Notes under the pieces: model-generated | What the model was told of the DNA's origin: nothing | The model's input: the letters and a program-made list of their open reading frames with translations, nothing else | Databases searched by the model: none | Shown here: positions 56,283-64,000 of the stretch, piece by piece | Position numbering within the stretch: position 1 is the stretch's first letter | Layout of the letters: each line of letters opens with the position of its first letter | Made by a program: the position numbers and the translations under genes | DNA from: Ligula intestinalis | Lineage: Eukaryota; Platyhelminthes; Cestoda; Diphyllobothriidea; Diphyllobothriidae | NCBI GenBank assembly: GCA_036362985.1 | Contig: JAYGXS010000003.1 | Coordinates: forward strand, 63,502,129-63,566,128 | DNA length: 64,000 nt | Reading direction: 5' to 3'

Positions 56283-56452
56283 TACATATGTGTTCACCAA
56301 TCATATGCAGGACACACCTGCCCTGGTATTTTAATACCTTTCAGCGGTCATGGGTGGATGTGATCACACAACGGTTTGCCACATGACTAAGTATATGTTG
56401 TTTACTATGTTTCAGTAACATAGTTATTTTCGGCATTACCGGCAGAAATATT

Positions 56453-56508
56453 GGGACCTGCATTAGACGTATTTCGACCTCATTAGGCCTCATCAGATGC
56501 AGATACCC
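56453..56508 (-). ncRNA. Hammerhead ribozyme, intact core (copy L)
   Basis: 56 nt. Stem I strand GGGTATCTGCAT, core CTGATGA, stem II GGCC-TAATGA-GGTC, core GAAA, a very short stem III (ATACGTCT), then the cleavage position TA and the closing ATGCAGGTCCC. TGCAT/ATGCA pair perfectly, and GGG/CCC extend stem I. This is the minimal form with tiny stem III seen in retroelement hammerheads. A tRNA-like head lies directly upstream. Confidence 0.7.
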
Positions 56509-56535
56509 AACTCCAGTGTAACCGCGGAAATTGCC

Positions 56536-56607
56536 GTCACACTCGAGATTTGAACCCGCGTCACTCTGGTCAGGGGCGAACGCCCTAACCCCTGAGCTAT
56601 CGGGCTC
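56536..56607 (-). repeat. tRNA-like head of unit L
   Basis: GAGCCCGATAGCTCAGGGG with TTAGGGCG (A box) and GCGGGTTCAAATCTC (B box), spaced as in a tRNA. Likely an internal pol III promoter for a SINE whose body carries the hammerhead. Confidence 0.65.
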
Positions 56608-56888
56608 AATTTTTTGCCGGTTGTTGATCGGGATATCAGTATCAGTACATTTAGGGATACGTAGGGAAAAATTCCTGTGAGTGCCCTATTTGTACATATG
56701 TGCAGTGGTAGCAGAAAATTTGTTTCTCAGACTGTTGGCGAGGCCAGTTGTCCTGTGTCATAGGATGAAAATAGGAGCAGACAGTGAAAAAATCCTCAGG
56801 GTTTTTTAGGAGAAAAACTGTCGCATTAAGTCTCATCAGCTGCAGATACCCAACTCCAGTGTAGCCGCGGAAATTGCCGCGGCTACCT

Positions 56889-56920
56889 ATTGAAGTCGAA
56901 ATAAGTATAATGCAAGTCCC
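56889..56920 (+). repeat. 3' half of a hammerhead (copy M)
   Basis: AAGTCGAAATAAGTATAATG then CAAGTCCC: stem II 3' strand, GAAA core, short stem III and stem I 3' strand. The 5' half is replaced by an inverted partial copy (56871-56826), forming a hairpin junction. Confidence 0.6.
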
Positions 56921-57126
56921 ACTGTTTCTGCCAGTAATGCCTAAAATAACTATGTTACTGAAACATAGTAAACAACATATTCTTAGTCATGTGGCAAACG
57001 GTTGTGTGATCACATCCACCCATAACAGCTGAAAGGCATTAAAATACCAGGGTAGGTGTGTCCTGCATAGGATCGGTGTACACATATGTAATTATCTATA
57101 TCCCGATCAACAACCGGCAAAACATC

Positions 57127-57200
57127 GAGCCTGATAGCCCAGGGATTAGGGCGTTCGCCCCTGACCAGAGTGACGCGAGTTCAAATCTCGAGTGTGGCGG
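57127..57200 (+). repeat. tRNA-like head of unit R
   Basis: GAGCCTGATAGCCCAGGG with ATTAGGGCG (A box) and GCGAGTTCAAATCTCGAG (B box within a T arm). Same family as head L, in the opposite orientation, and preceded by the same CCGATCAACAACCGGCAAAA. Confidence 0.65.
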
Positions 57201-57225
57201 CAATTTTCGCGGCTACACTGGAGTT

Positions 57226-57281
57226 GGGTATCTGCATCTGATGAGACCTGATGAGGTCAAAATACGTATAATGCAAGTCCC
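57226..57281 (+). ncRNA. Hammerhead ribozyme copy R, core G12 lost
   Basis: Same layout as copy L: GGGTATCTGCAT, CTGATGA, GACC-TGATGA-GGTC, AAAA in place of GAAA, ATACGTAT, A, ATGCAAGTCCC. The G-to-A change in the invariant GAAA should abolish cleavage. It lies 361 bp downstream of the matching point in copy M, giving a tandem period. Confidence 0.65.
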
Positions 57282-57310
57282 AATTTTTCTGCCGGTAATG
57301 CCTAAAATAT

Positions 57311-59054
57311 GTGCTCATATTGCGCACAAAATAACTTGTGACTGTTACCGAACAGTCCAAAGTTCGAATAGGTATTCTAACATGCTTTCACGAGAATTCG
57401 TACTTACTTCTTCCTTTCGTAAATTGTTGTAGCTAATGTGGGCGAAGGCAACCAGATTTTCACTTGGTTACACCGACTGCAAGGTCACAGGAGTAAGATA
57501 TTTCGTAAGTTCATGTGCGATAATGTCAGTTAGTGACTAATACCTTTTAATGGAATTGTAAAGGTGAAATCGTACACGTACCATTTTGTGCACACTACGA
57601 AAAATTTGCTTCCACCACATTTCTTTGTTATTGTTTCAGGATTTCGATTATGATGAGGTTCAGATCATTCTTGAAATGGTGGTTAACACTTTACGATTTT
57701 CAGTGGCTTCGGTCGATGGTCCATAGATAAGGATTACGTTATACGTGCTTATCAAAATCTTAAAAATAAGATTTTGAAAGTATTTACCTAGATGCTGAAG
57801 TTTTTGGACAATTAAGTGTGCTTTGAAGTAAAACCAAAGTCTCCCTAATTTTGCTGAAACTGGCGTCAAAATATTGCTTTTCTTTGCAGCTGCCATTCGG
57901 GGGAAGTCGGTTCTAAGCGCGATGGCTGGAGAAAAGTTATATCTGTGAGGAAGAGGGAGAGAATACTCGTCCGAGGATACATTTTGCCTCGCTTCAGTAG
58001 AATGTGCGAAGCTTGAAGATCAAAGTTCCTATTTCAGGTATTTGCATGAGCATCGGGGAAGACTTATCAAGCATCAGAACAGTTTGTTTATTGTCGGGAA
58101 CTTTCAAACTCGTACAGGAGTTTATCGCCAGAGGTAACAGCAGCAAAAAGCCGGAATAATTCTGGGGGTATCAACCAATTAACTATCAGTGACGCACATC
58201 TACATGTGACTGCGCATGCTCTGTAAGCCGACGCCAGATGCATACATCGATCGACTGAGTGCTCATTCTTGGGTTAGGGCCCAATTAATCAATATGCGAA
58301 GCCTAATTTGTATATATACGGTGAAATTAAGTTCATCGATGAAATCATCCTTTCAGAGGGTTTCACAGAAAATGAACTTTTCAGTTGAGCCTTCGAGTTA
58401 GCTGGAAAAAAAGAAAGTGGCTGGCTAAGCCGCTTTGGATTTCGTGGTCAAAAGGTAGAACCAATGAGAGCTAAAGAAGTCAAGCTGGTAGTCCGTAAAT
58501 GAAGTATGAAACCGGGTTCATATCAACCTATATTATGAATAGTAAGTAATTAATGTGAATTCAAAAAGCATTTTAGAATTTCGGTTGATATTTTACGACC
58601 GAAAAAATTTATTGTACTTTAACCCGTTGAGTCAGCAGATGATTTAAGTTAAGTAACTCCTGTTTAAAGAATCGAAGGTAAAATAGCTCCGCATTTATTT
58701 TTTTAGTATACGGTTATAAATCATATTAGACCTGGACATATACTAACCTCCAAGTGGTAACAATTCCAGTGTCATAAAGTTCACACGCATTATTTACTTA
58801 CGAATCCCAGCCGTCTTGACCTTAGCTCCAATACCAACACGATGTGGAAGGTAGCACGATGCCACCCAGAGTTCGGATGTAGCTCTAAGCGAGATCCGCC
58901 TCAGTATAGTTTACTTTATTATTCTTGTGAAGTTTCATTCTGCTGACTGTACCTCTTACGCGTACTGATCAATTTTCTGTTTGTCTGTCTGGCTTTCTCT
59001 CTCTTTTCTTTTCTCTTTTCTATTTTTTCGCTTAAATTCCTTGCACCGACAACA
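57311..59054. other. Intergenic, nothing assigned
   Basis: AT-rich sequence without a recognised gene or element. Confidence 0.4.
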
Positions 59055-59414
59055 TCATTCCAATATGGGAAAAAACAAATTCCCATGCACGATTCGCGAC
59101 TGCACATGAAATCTCGCTCGCTCATCCCTATCAATATCAATGGAGCTCACGGTAGATATACTGACGTGGAACAGCAAGTCTAGGCCCGCGCTATAGTTAC
59201 GCGCCACGTTGAAATTTGGGGAAGCTTCCACGAATTGAATGTTCACCTGCAACCAGTCTGAACGTAATAACTTGGCATTCATCAGAGCTACCACGATAAG
59301 GAGAGGAGCCTGAGCGTATTCCTTGCATTGCTTTCGAGTATGCATTGACATGAAAGGTTCTCGTCCAGAACCTATTTCGTGGGTATCTTCAGAAACAATC
59401 GTGGGTGAAATCTT
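59055..59414 (-). other. Unrecognised open frame, possible exon
   Basis: 119 open codons: THEIGSGREPFMSMHTRKQC, APLLIVVALMNAKLLRSDW, then a donor-like TTGCAG|gtgaac at 59247, followed by further open sequence. A possible acceptor (gattgtttctgaag) precedes THEIG. No family recognised; could be one exon of a host gene or chance. Confidence 0.25.
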
Positions 59415-60095
59415 TTAAGATTTCAAAGTATACTTTGGGTCCCAGAAATTTTTTAAATCATCTTATGCCTTCGCAACAAATAATGCATCATAAATAAACA
59501 CAAAAGGTTACTTACCTTTCTTACTTACTTATAATTTATAGTTTATAGTTCAACTTGCCTGAGGTCCAACTTACCGTTCTGGAGTTGGATAAGTATAGTT
59601 GGTGGCGCGGAGCGCCGCGTGCCCCTTGAATTTACATGCGCAACAACTTAAATTTAGTTTATTTTTTTGAGTTTATTCAACTTATTTATATTCAAGTTCA
59701 GTTTGCAGTTTTAAACTGCAAACTGTTCAGTTCATCATTCAACAAACTATTTTATTTTTTTATATTAATTTAGTTAAATGAGTTTACATTACTTAAGATT
59801 ACGTTATTTAGTTGGGTGACTGTAGTTTTATTTAGGCACTTTCAAATTTACTTATTGCCCAATATTTGCATAATTGCATGTTTTAATAATGATGCTCTTT
59901 TGTTGACAAACATTAGGCTATTTAAAAAAATTTCCGATTTTTTTATAAACTTTGTTTTCAATTTCTATTCCATTTCCTTTTGTTGCCCAGTCGGCACACT
60001 CTTTATTACCCCCTGTCCTGAATTACAGAAGGATGGGTCTCTCGCGTGCTGATCTGGAACCCAAAGTAGGCTTCTGCTCAATCGTGTCATCCTAT
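59415..60095. other. Intergenic, AT-rich
   Basis: Very AT-rich, with short palindromic runs (GTTTGCAGTTTTAAACTGCAAAC at 59700-59725 holds a small hairpin). No gene. Confidence 0.4.
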
Positions 60096-62590
60096 TCAAT
60101 TTCAATTTCAATATATTTAAGACAAGAGGCCCAAGGCCCGGAGGAGTCTCTTCAAAGATAGTTCAAGACAGAAAAATAAACTCAAACAGGACGGCGATCC
60201 TCGAAAGGAAGTGGGAACCGCTGACTGGTTGAGTAGATGTTGTCATCCACGGCCATAAGAAAAAAGGCATCAAGGCGGCTTTCAAAACTGGGAACCGACG
60301 TTGCTTGGACAATATCCTCACTCAGGGAGTTCCAGTCTTTGATGACCCGACGGGAAAACCGGTAATTCTGAGGCAGATGGTCTGAACGTTGCTGGACTAG
60401 GCGAAAGGAGTGGCCTCGGGTGCGGGCGTCGTAATTTCGAATGATGATCCAATCCAACTCTGGGTAGTGTTTGAGCACAACCAAGCGGAACAGAAAAATT
60501 AGATCGCCTCGACGTCGCCGATACTCCAAGGAAAACAATTTTAAACTGCGAAGACGTGCTTCATAGGGAAGTCCACGCAGTTGTGGGACCATCCTCGAAC
60601 CCAGTCGTTGCACCGATTCAAGTGCGAGCATTTCTCCTGCGTAGCAAGGAAAGAAGGCCGGGCCCGCAAACTCGATGACAGGCCGAACGTAGATGGAGAA
60701 CAGCTTTTTAAATATGGCGGGAGACCACAAAGAGAAAGTCCTTCTCAAAATCCATAAGCACCGGAGCCCAGCCGCACGAATTTTGGCTGTATGACAGTTT
60801 GTTTTCAGGTTGTCTTGTATCATGACTCCAAGGTCGCGGAATTCCGTAACTTGTCGGAGTGGGACACTGTTGAGCGAGTATGGTGAGACGACCTCAGTAG
60901 ATCCAATTGTCATGAACGCCGATTTCGCAGCATTGACCGGCAATTGGTTGCTTGAAGCCCAAGAGGCTAACTGGATAAGGTCCTGTTGCAGGGCGATTAT
61001 GTCGTTGGCACCTGTGACATCACGCCATATTTTCAGGTCATCGGCATACAATACGAACGGAGAGGAAAGGCATTGTTTCAGATCCTGAACGTAGATGGAG
61101 AACAAGGTGGGGCCAAGAATGGATCCTTGAGGAACCCCAGATGATGCGACCTCAGCAGGAGACAATACACCTCCGACACTGACGCTCCAAGTCCTATCAC
61201 TCAAATATGACCGGATCCAGTTCAGAATGTTGCCACCAATGCCAAGGGCTGCTAACTTGTTTACGATCAGTTGGTGAGAAACCCGGTCAAACGCTTTACT
61301 GAAGTCGATAAATACCACATGCGTTGGGGAACCCCTATCTTTCGATTCGGCCCAAGACTCACGGGCAATTAACAGGTTTGTGACACAAGATTTTCCGCGC
61401 GTGAAACCGTGTTGCTCTTGAATCCAACCGTTCGTTTGGTCCAGGAAATTGTCAATCTCTTGTTTTATGAAAGTTTCGAGAACCTTCACTAAAACCGAGG
61501 TGAGAGTAACTGGCCTATAATTGGAGGGAAGCGATTTATCACCGGATTTATAAAACGGCTTCACGACACCAAACTTCCAATCTTGAGGAAGAGTGCTCGT
61601 ACTGATGGACGTTTGAAAAATATCCATAAGAAGTGGAGCAATGATATCTGCCAGATGCTTCAGTATAAGTGGGTGCAAATTGTCGGGTCCAGGTGAGGTC
61701 GAGGATTTAAGTGCAGTCAAAATGCGGATAACCTTTTCGACCGAAAACTCGATGTCTGTTAAAATATCAGGGGTCTGAGATGGGAGGGACACTGGTGTTA
61801 TTGTTCGCTGCTGGTTAGCATATACACCCCGGTATTGTGATGCCAAGGCCTGCGCTTTCTCTCCGTCCGATAGCATGCGCTGACCATCCGCTGCAATTAG
61901 CTCTGGGATTCCAGGTTGAGCTCTGTGACGACGGTTGATATAGGCGTGGAACCGCTTTGGCTGAGAGACGGAGACTTCCAGTAGGGCATCTTCGTAATCC
62001 CTTTTACCTTGCCTTATAACGGCATGGCATTCATTACGCACTCGTTTATAGCGATCAAATGCAGATTGCGTTCCGAGTAAACGAAACGCTTTCCACGCTC
62101 GGTCGCGCCTTCGCAATAACCCTTGAGCTGTTCGGCCGATCCAGGGTGGAAATAACCGGGACGAGCCAGGGACAGACATTGGAGTAAATTCCGCGACAAG
62201 TGCAGTAATGTTAGATTTCAACAGTGCCCATTTTTCCTCTACAGAGGCATCGGTAGGCACCTCCCATAGTAAAAGTGGAGCAGCTTGACGCATGCCGTTA
62301 AAGTCCGTACGCCAAACATTTGGCCGTGGTGGTCTTCGGGGTCTAACTGTTGGTCGTGAAAGCAGATAGTGCGCGGAAACGATGCAATGATCACCAGTGG
62401 CCAGTGGGTTCGAGATGGTGACATTCGAAATTGCATCATGCTGGTTGGTTAAAATTAAATCTAAACACGACGACGAGGAAGCTGATATCCGCGTAGGCGA
62501 CAGTACATGTTGCACAAGACCATTGACCGAAACAACATCCAGAAAAGCGTTGTTAAGACAGTTTAGAGATGTGGTCAATCAAGTAACGAA
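60096..62590 (-). mobile_element. LINE E: 5'-truncated CR1-like element with intact RT ORF
   Basis: Begins inside the endonuclease and runs to a 3' tail of three ATTGAA repeats at about 60117-60096. No stop or frameshift in 798 codons, unlike every other LINE here, so it is the youngest insertion in the window. It ends about 90 bp upstream of a candidate secreted-protein exon. Confidence 0.88.
60182..62578 (-). CDS. LINE E polyprotein: endonuclease end, reverse transcriptase, C terminus
   Basis: 798 codons. Residues 1-70 hold the end of the APE endonuclease (CLDLILTNQ, GDHCIVS at 62-68). The RT spans about 260-560: STSPGPDNLHPLILKHL, DWKFGVVKPFYKSGDKSLPS, NYRPVTLTSVLVKVLETFI, EQHGFTRGKSCVTNLL, VVFIDFSKAFDRVSHQLIVN, SSGVPQGSILGPTLFSIYV, YADD at 511-514. 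The C terminus has SVQRLGSRMVPQLRGLPYEA and VIKDWNSLSEDIVQATSVPS. All visible RT catalytic residues are intact, but without the rest of the endonuclease and ORF1 it is unlikely to move by itself. The first ATG is arbitrary. Confidence 0.9.
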   Translation of the reverse strand: MTTSLNCLNNAFLDVVSVNGLVQHVLSPTRISASSSSCLDLILTNQHDAISNVTISNPLATGDHCIVSAHYLLSRPTVRPRRPPRPNVWRTDFNGMRQAAPLLLWEVPTDASVEEKWALLKSNITALVAEFTPMSVPGSSRLFPPWIGRTAQGLLRRRDRAWKAFRLLGTQSAFDRYKRVRNECHAVIRQGKRDYEDALLEVSVSQPKRFHAYINRRHRAQPGIPELIAADGQRMLSDGEKAQALASQYRGVYANQQRTITPVSLPSQTPDILTDIEFSVEKVIRILTALKSSTSPGPDNLHPLILKHLADIIAPLLMDIFQTSISTSTLPQDWKFGVVKPFYKSGDKSLPSNYRPVTLTSVLVKVLETFIKQEIDNFLDQTNGWIQEQHGFTRGKSCVTNLLIARESWAESKDRGSPTHVVFIDFSKAFDRVSHQLIVNKLAALGIGGNILNWIRSYLSDRTWSVSVGGVLSPAEVASSGVPQGSILGPTLFSIYVQDLKQCLSSPFVLYADDLKIWRDVTGANDIIALQQDLIQLASWASSNQLPVNAAKSAFMTIGSTEVVSPYSLNSVPLRQVTEFRDLGVMIQDNLKTNCHTAKIRAAGLRCLWILRRTFSLWSPAIFKKLFSIYVRPVIEFAGPAFFPCYAGEMLALESVQRLGSRMVPQLRGLPYEARLRSLKLFSLEYRRRRGDLIFLFRLVVLKHYPELDWIIIRNYDARTRGHSFRLVQQRSDHLPQNYRFSRRVIKDWNSLSEDIVQATSVPSFESRLDAFFLMAVDDNIYSTSQRFPLPFEDRRPV

Positions 62591-62680
62591 TTCCATCACT
62601 CGAAACATATTTGGGCTCATAAATGAAGCTTGTGGCAGGCTTAGCGCAGATCAACGGTCCTCCAGCCAGCCGAGAAGACA

Positions 62681-62816
62681 ATGCACGTTTTCCTTTTGGT
62701 TACGTTGTTGCTCATGGTCTCCGTCGTCTCAGAAGCCTGTAACTCAGGCAAAACGGGTTTTCGATCCATCAAAACCAGTGCTTCATACCTAAACCCGAAA
62801 TCCACCCAGGATGCAG
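62681..62816 (+). CDS. Candidate first exon of a small secreted protein
   Basis: The ATG opens a strong signal peptide, MHVFLLVTLLLMVSVVSEA, with likely cleavage before CNSGKTG, then a Ser/Lys-rich stretch ending TQDAG at a consensus donor AG|GTGAGT. Phase 1, common for signal-peptide exons. Read unspliced, the frame continues to a stop at 62968, giving 95 aa with one Cys pair-like GGYPCVLDKRSVAGTGC. A 52-nt intron ending cccccgcag (62868) is possible but would stop after seven codons, so either the gene is single-exon or its next exon is beyond what I can see. No family recognised. Confidence 0.45.
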
Positions 62817-62968
62817 GTGAGTCCTACGGGCCGATTTATATATTTTATTTGCGTCATTGCCCCCGCAGCATTTCAAGTGTTCTTGTGAGTCGGCTTGGTG
62901 GGTATCCATGCGTACTCGACAAAAGATCTGTAGCAGGCACAGGTTGCTTTGTCACATATCGAGTTTAG

Positions 62969-64000
62969 TTTCTATGATTACACGTCAGGACTCTCTTTAT
63001 GGGCCCTTTTTGCCTTTGACTTATAGCAATAACATATCGCTGCATTTTCCCTAACCCGACTTCCTTTTTTGGTTAAATTCCGCCAATATAAGGTTGGATT
63101 TCCCTCAATAGGCATTTAGTTACCTGAGCAACAAGAGTCTATATCGATGGCTTTGATTCTATTTAGTACATTAAAACAAAAATGAGTTTCTTCAGTTTAA
63201 TATTTTTGATCACTTCCAACAGAGTTGAATATCTATGGACATGAGCTAACCAATAATTAAATGTTTCACTTCAAATTATATAGGGTAGGGAACATACATT
63301 TAGGCAACCCTACAAGAGATTTTTTCTGATCTTAGTATAAAACTGGGCAGCGCAACCAGTGGAAAATGTGTGCTTATTACTCGTCCATGCATAAAAATAG
63401 CATGCTTTGGCATAGTTCAGCTATCCGTAGCAGTTTGTACTGATTATCTTTAAGACGCTTCACTTCATGGTTTGTTTTATATCTTTTAGTTACTCAGGAT
63501 CTATTTGAGGTGTATAAGACCAGACTCACGTAACCTGCGAAATGCTGCCCGTAAGTTGCTCATTCACCTTCTCAATGAACAAGCATACGAGTTATGTAAG
63601 AGTACCACATTTCCTTCAGACAAGTGTTATTAATTTTCAGATATGTGAACAAGTTTGGCATGAAAACCTCTGAATGCGGACAAAAGTTAACTGAATACCC
63701 AAATTAATTACTATATAAAGCTTGTGGTCTAAAGCTTTTGTTGCTTTTTCTTTTAAAAAAAGACATTCATGTAACAGAGATGTCTGGTTTCGGAACCCTT
63801 GGCAAGCAAAAGTGATCCATGGAGCAGAACACAGCTAAGTCCGACGCTTTTGGAGTAGGTTTCAATGCTCGAAAAGGTAGGGGCAGCTTGTATCGCAGAT
63901 AGACATACAGTATGGGCGCTATCTGGTGCAGATTGCATAGACAAAAACTTGGAATTTATAATAACCATCCTTAGCGCGTTTAAAAATAAAAGAAAATGTA
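62969..64000. other. Flank, nothing assigned
   Basis: AT-rich, no convincing exon or repeat. Confidence 0.4.

Larger units (their letters stand above)
56284..57085. repeat. Large inverted repeat around hammerhead/tRNA units
   Basis: Arm 56284-56481 is the reverse complement of 56895-57085 at roughly 88-90% by eye. Shared blocks include GGTGGATGTGATCACACAAC, GTTTACTATGTTTCAGTAAC and ACATGACTAAG. Between the arms, 56862-56887 is a perfect 10-bp hairpin (GTAGCCGCGG, 6-nt loop). Confidence 0.8.

Noticed and set aside
57058..57432. 124-codon + frame
   Set aside because: Covers the tRNA head and hammerhead of unit R; not a protein gene.
1..64000. CRISPR arrays, bacterial operons, rRNA genes
   Set aside because: No spaced direct repeats, no ribosome-binding-site/operon structure and no rRNA-like sequence; the introns and element types are eukaryotic.

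Overview
The window reads as repeat-rich flatworm DNA. Coding sequence is split into short exons with GT..AG introns, one of them only 33 nt directly after a start codon. The rest is dense with CR1/Jockey-like and RTE-like LINEs, a Penelope-like element, a Ty3/gypsy-like LTR element, tRNA-derived SINEs and hammerhead-ribozyme repeats. A tapeworm (diphyllobothriidean type) is my best guess, from recalled similarity of the repeat ORFs. That taxon is not proven by the sequence.

Host genes. (1) Positions 352-16111, + strand: the 3' part of a katanin p80 (KATNB1-like) gene. Five exons (352-398, 8743-9131, 10351-10425, 12057-12173, 15982-16111) join in perfect phase and encode the p60-binding con80 domain and the stop codon. 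Its introns hold an antisense LINE (4.8-8.3 kb), an RTE fragment, a MITE and an inverted pair of SINEs. (2) Positions 35183-32543, - strand: a complete ribosomal protein S19 gene in four coding exons, predicting 145 aa, the length of human RPS19. (3) Positions 62681-62816 or 62968, + strand: a candidate secreted-protein exon with a clear signal peptide. Other open frames (34.3-34.6 kb, 59.1-59.4 kb) are unrecognised and weak.

Layout. 0.35-16.1 kb katanin with TE-laden introns. 16-27.6 kb intergenic, with two dispersed repeat families, a tRNA-derived SINE, a 553-bp TIR transposon and a 200-bp palindrome. 27.8-29.4 kb LTR-retroelement remains, with a 582-bp LTR bounded by a PPT and a PBS. 32.5-35.2 kb RPS19. 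35.7-52.1 kb an array of LINE copies: family B as one + fragment and one long - copy; family C as two + fragments and one long - copy; plus an RTE endonuclease fragment. 52.9-54.7 kb a Penelope-like element. 56.3-57.3 kb inverted and tandem units that join a tRNA-like promoter to a hammerhead ribozyme. 60.1-62.6 kb a 5'-truncated LINE with an intact 798-codon ORF. Two 10-N assembly gaps are present (4949-4958, 52711-52720); the first is flanked by an uncollapsed 39-bp duplicate.

Only the katanin and RPS19 genes and the 60-62 kb LINE ORF look intact. The other retroelements are broken by frameshifts, stops, deletions or insertions. All family names are by eye from motifs; no search was run.
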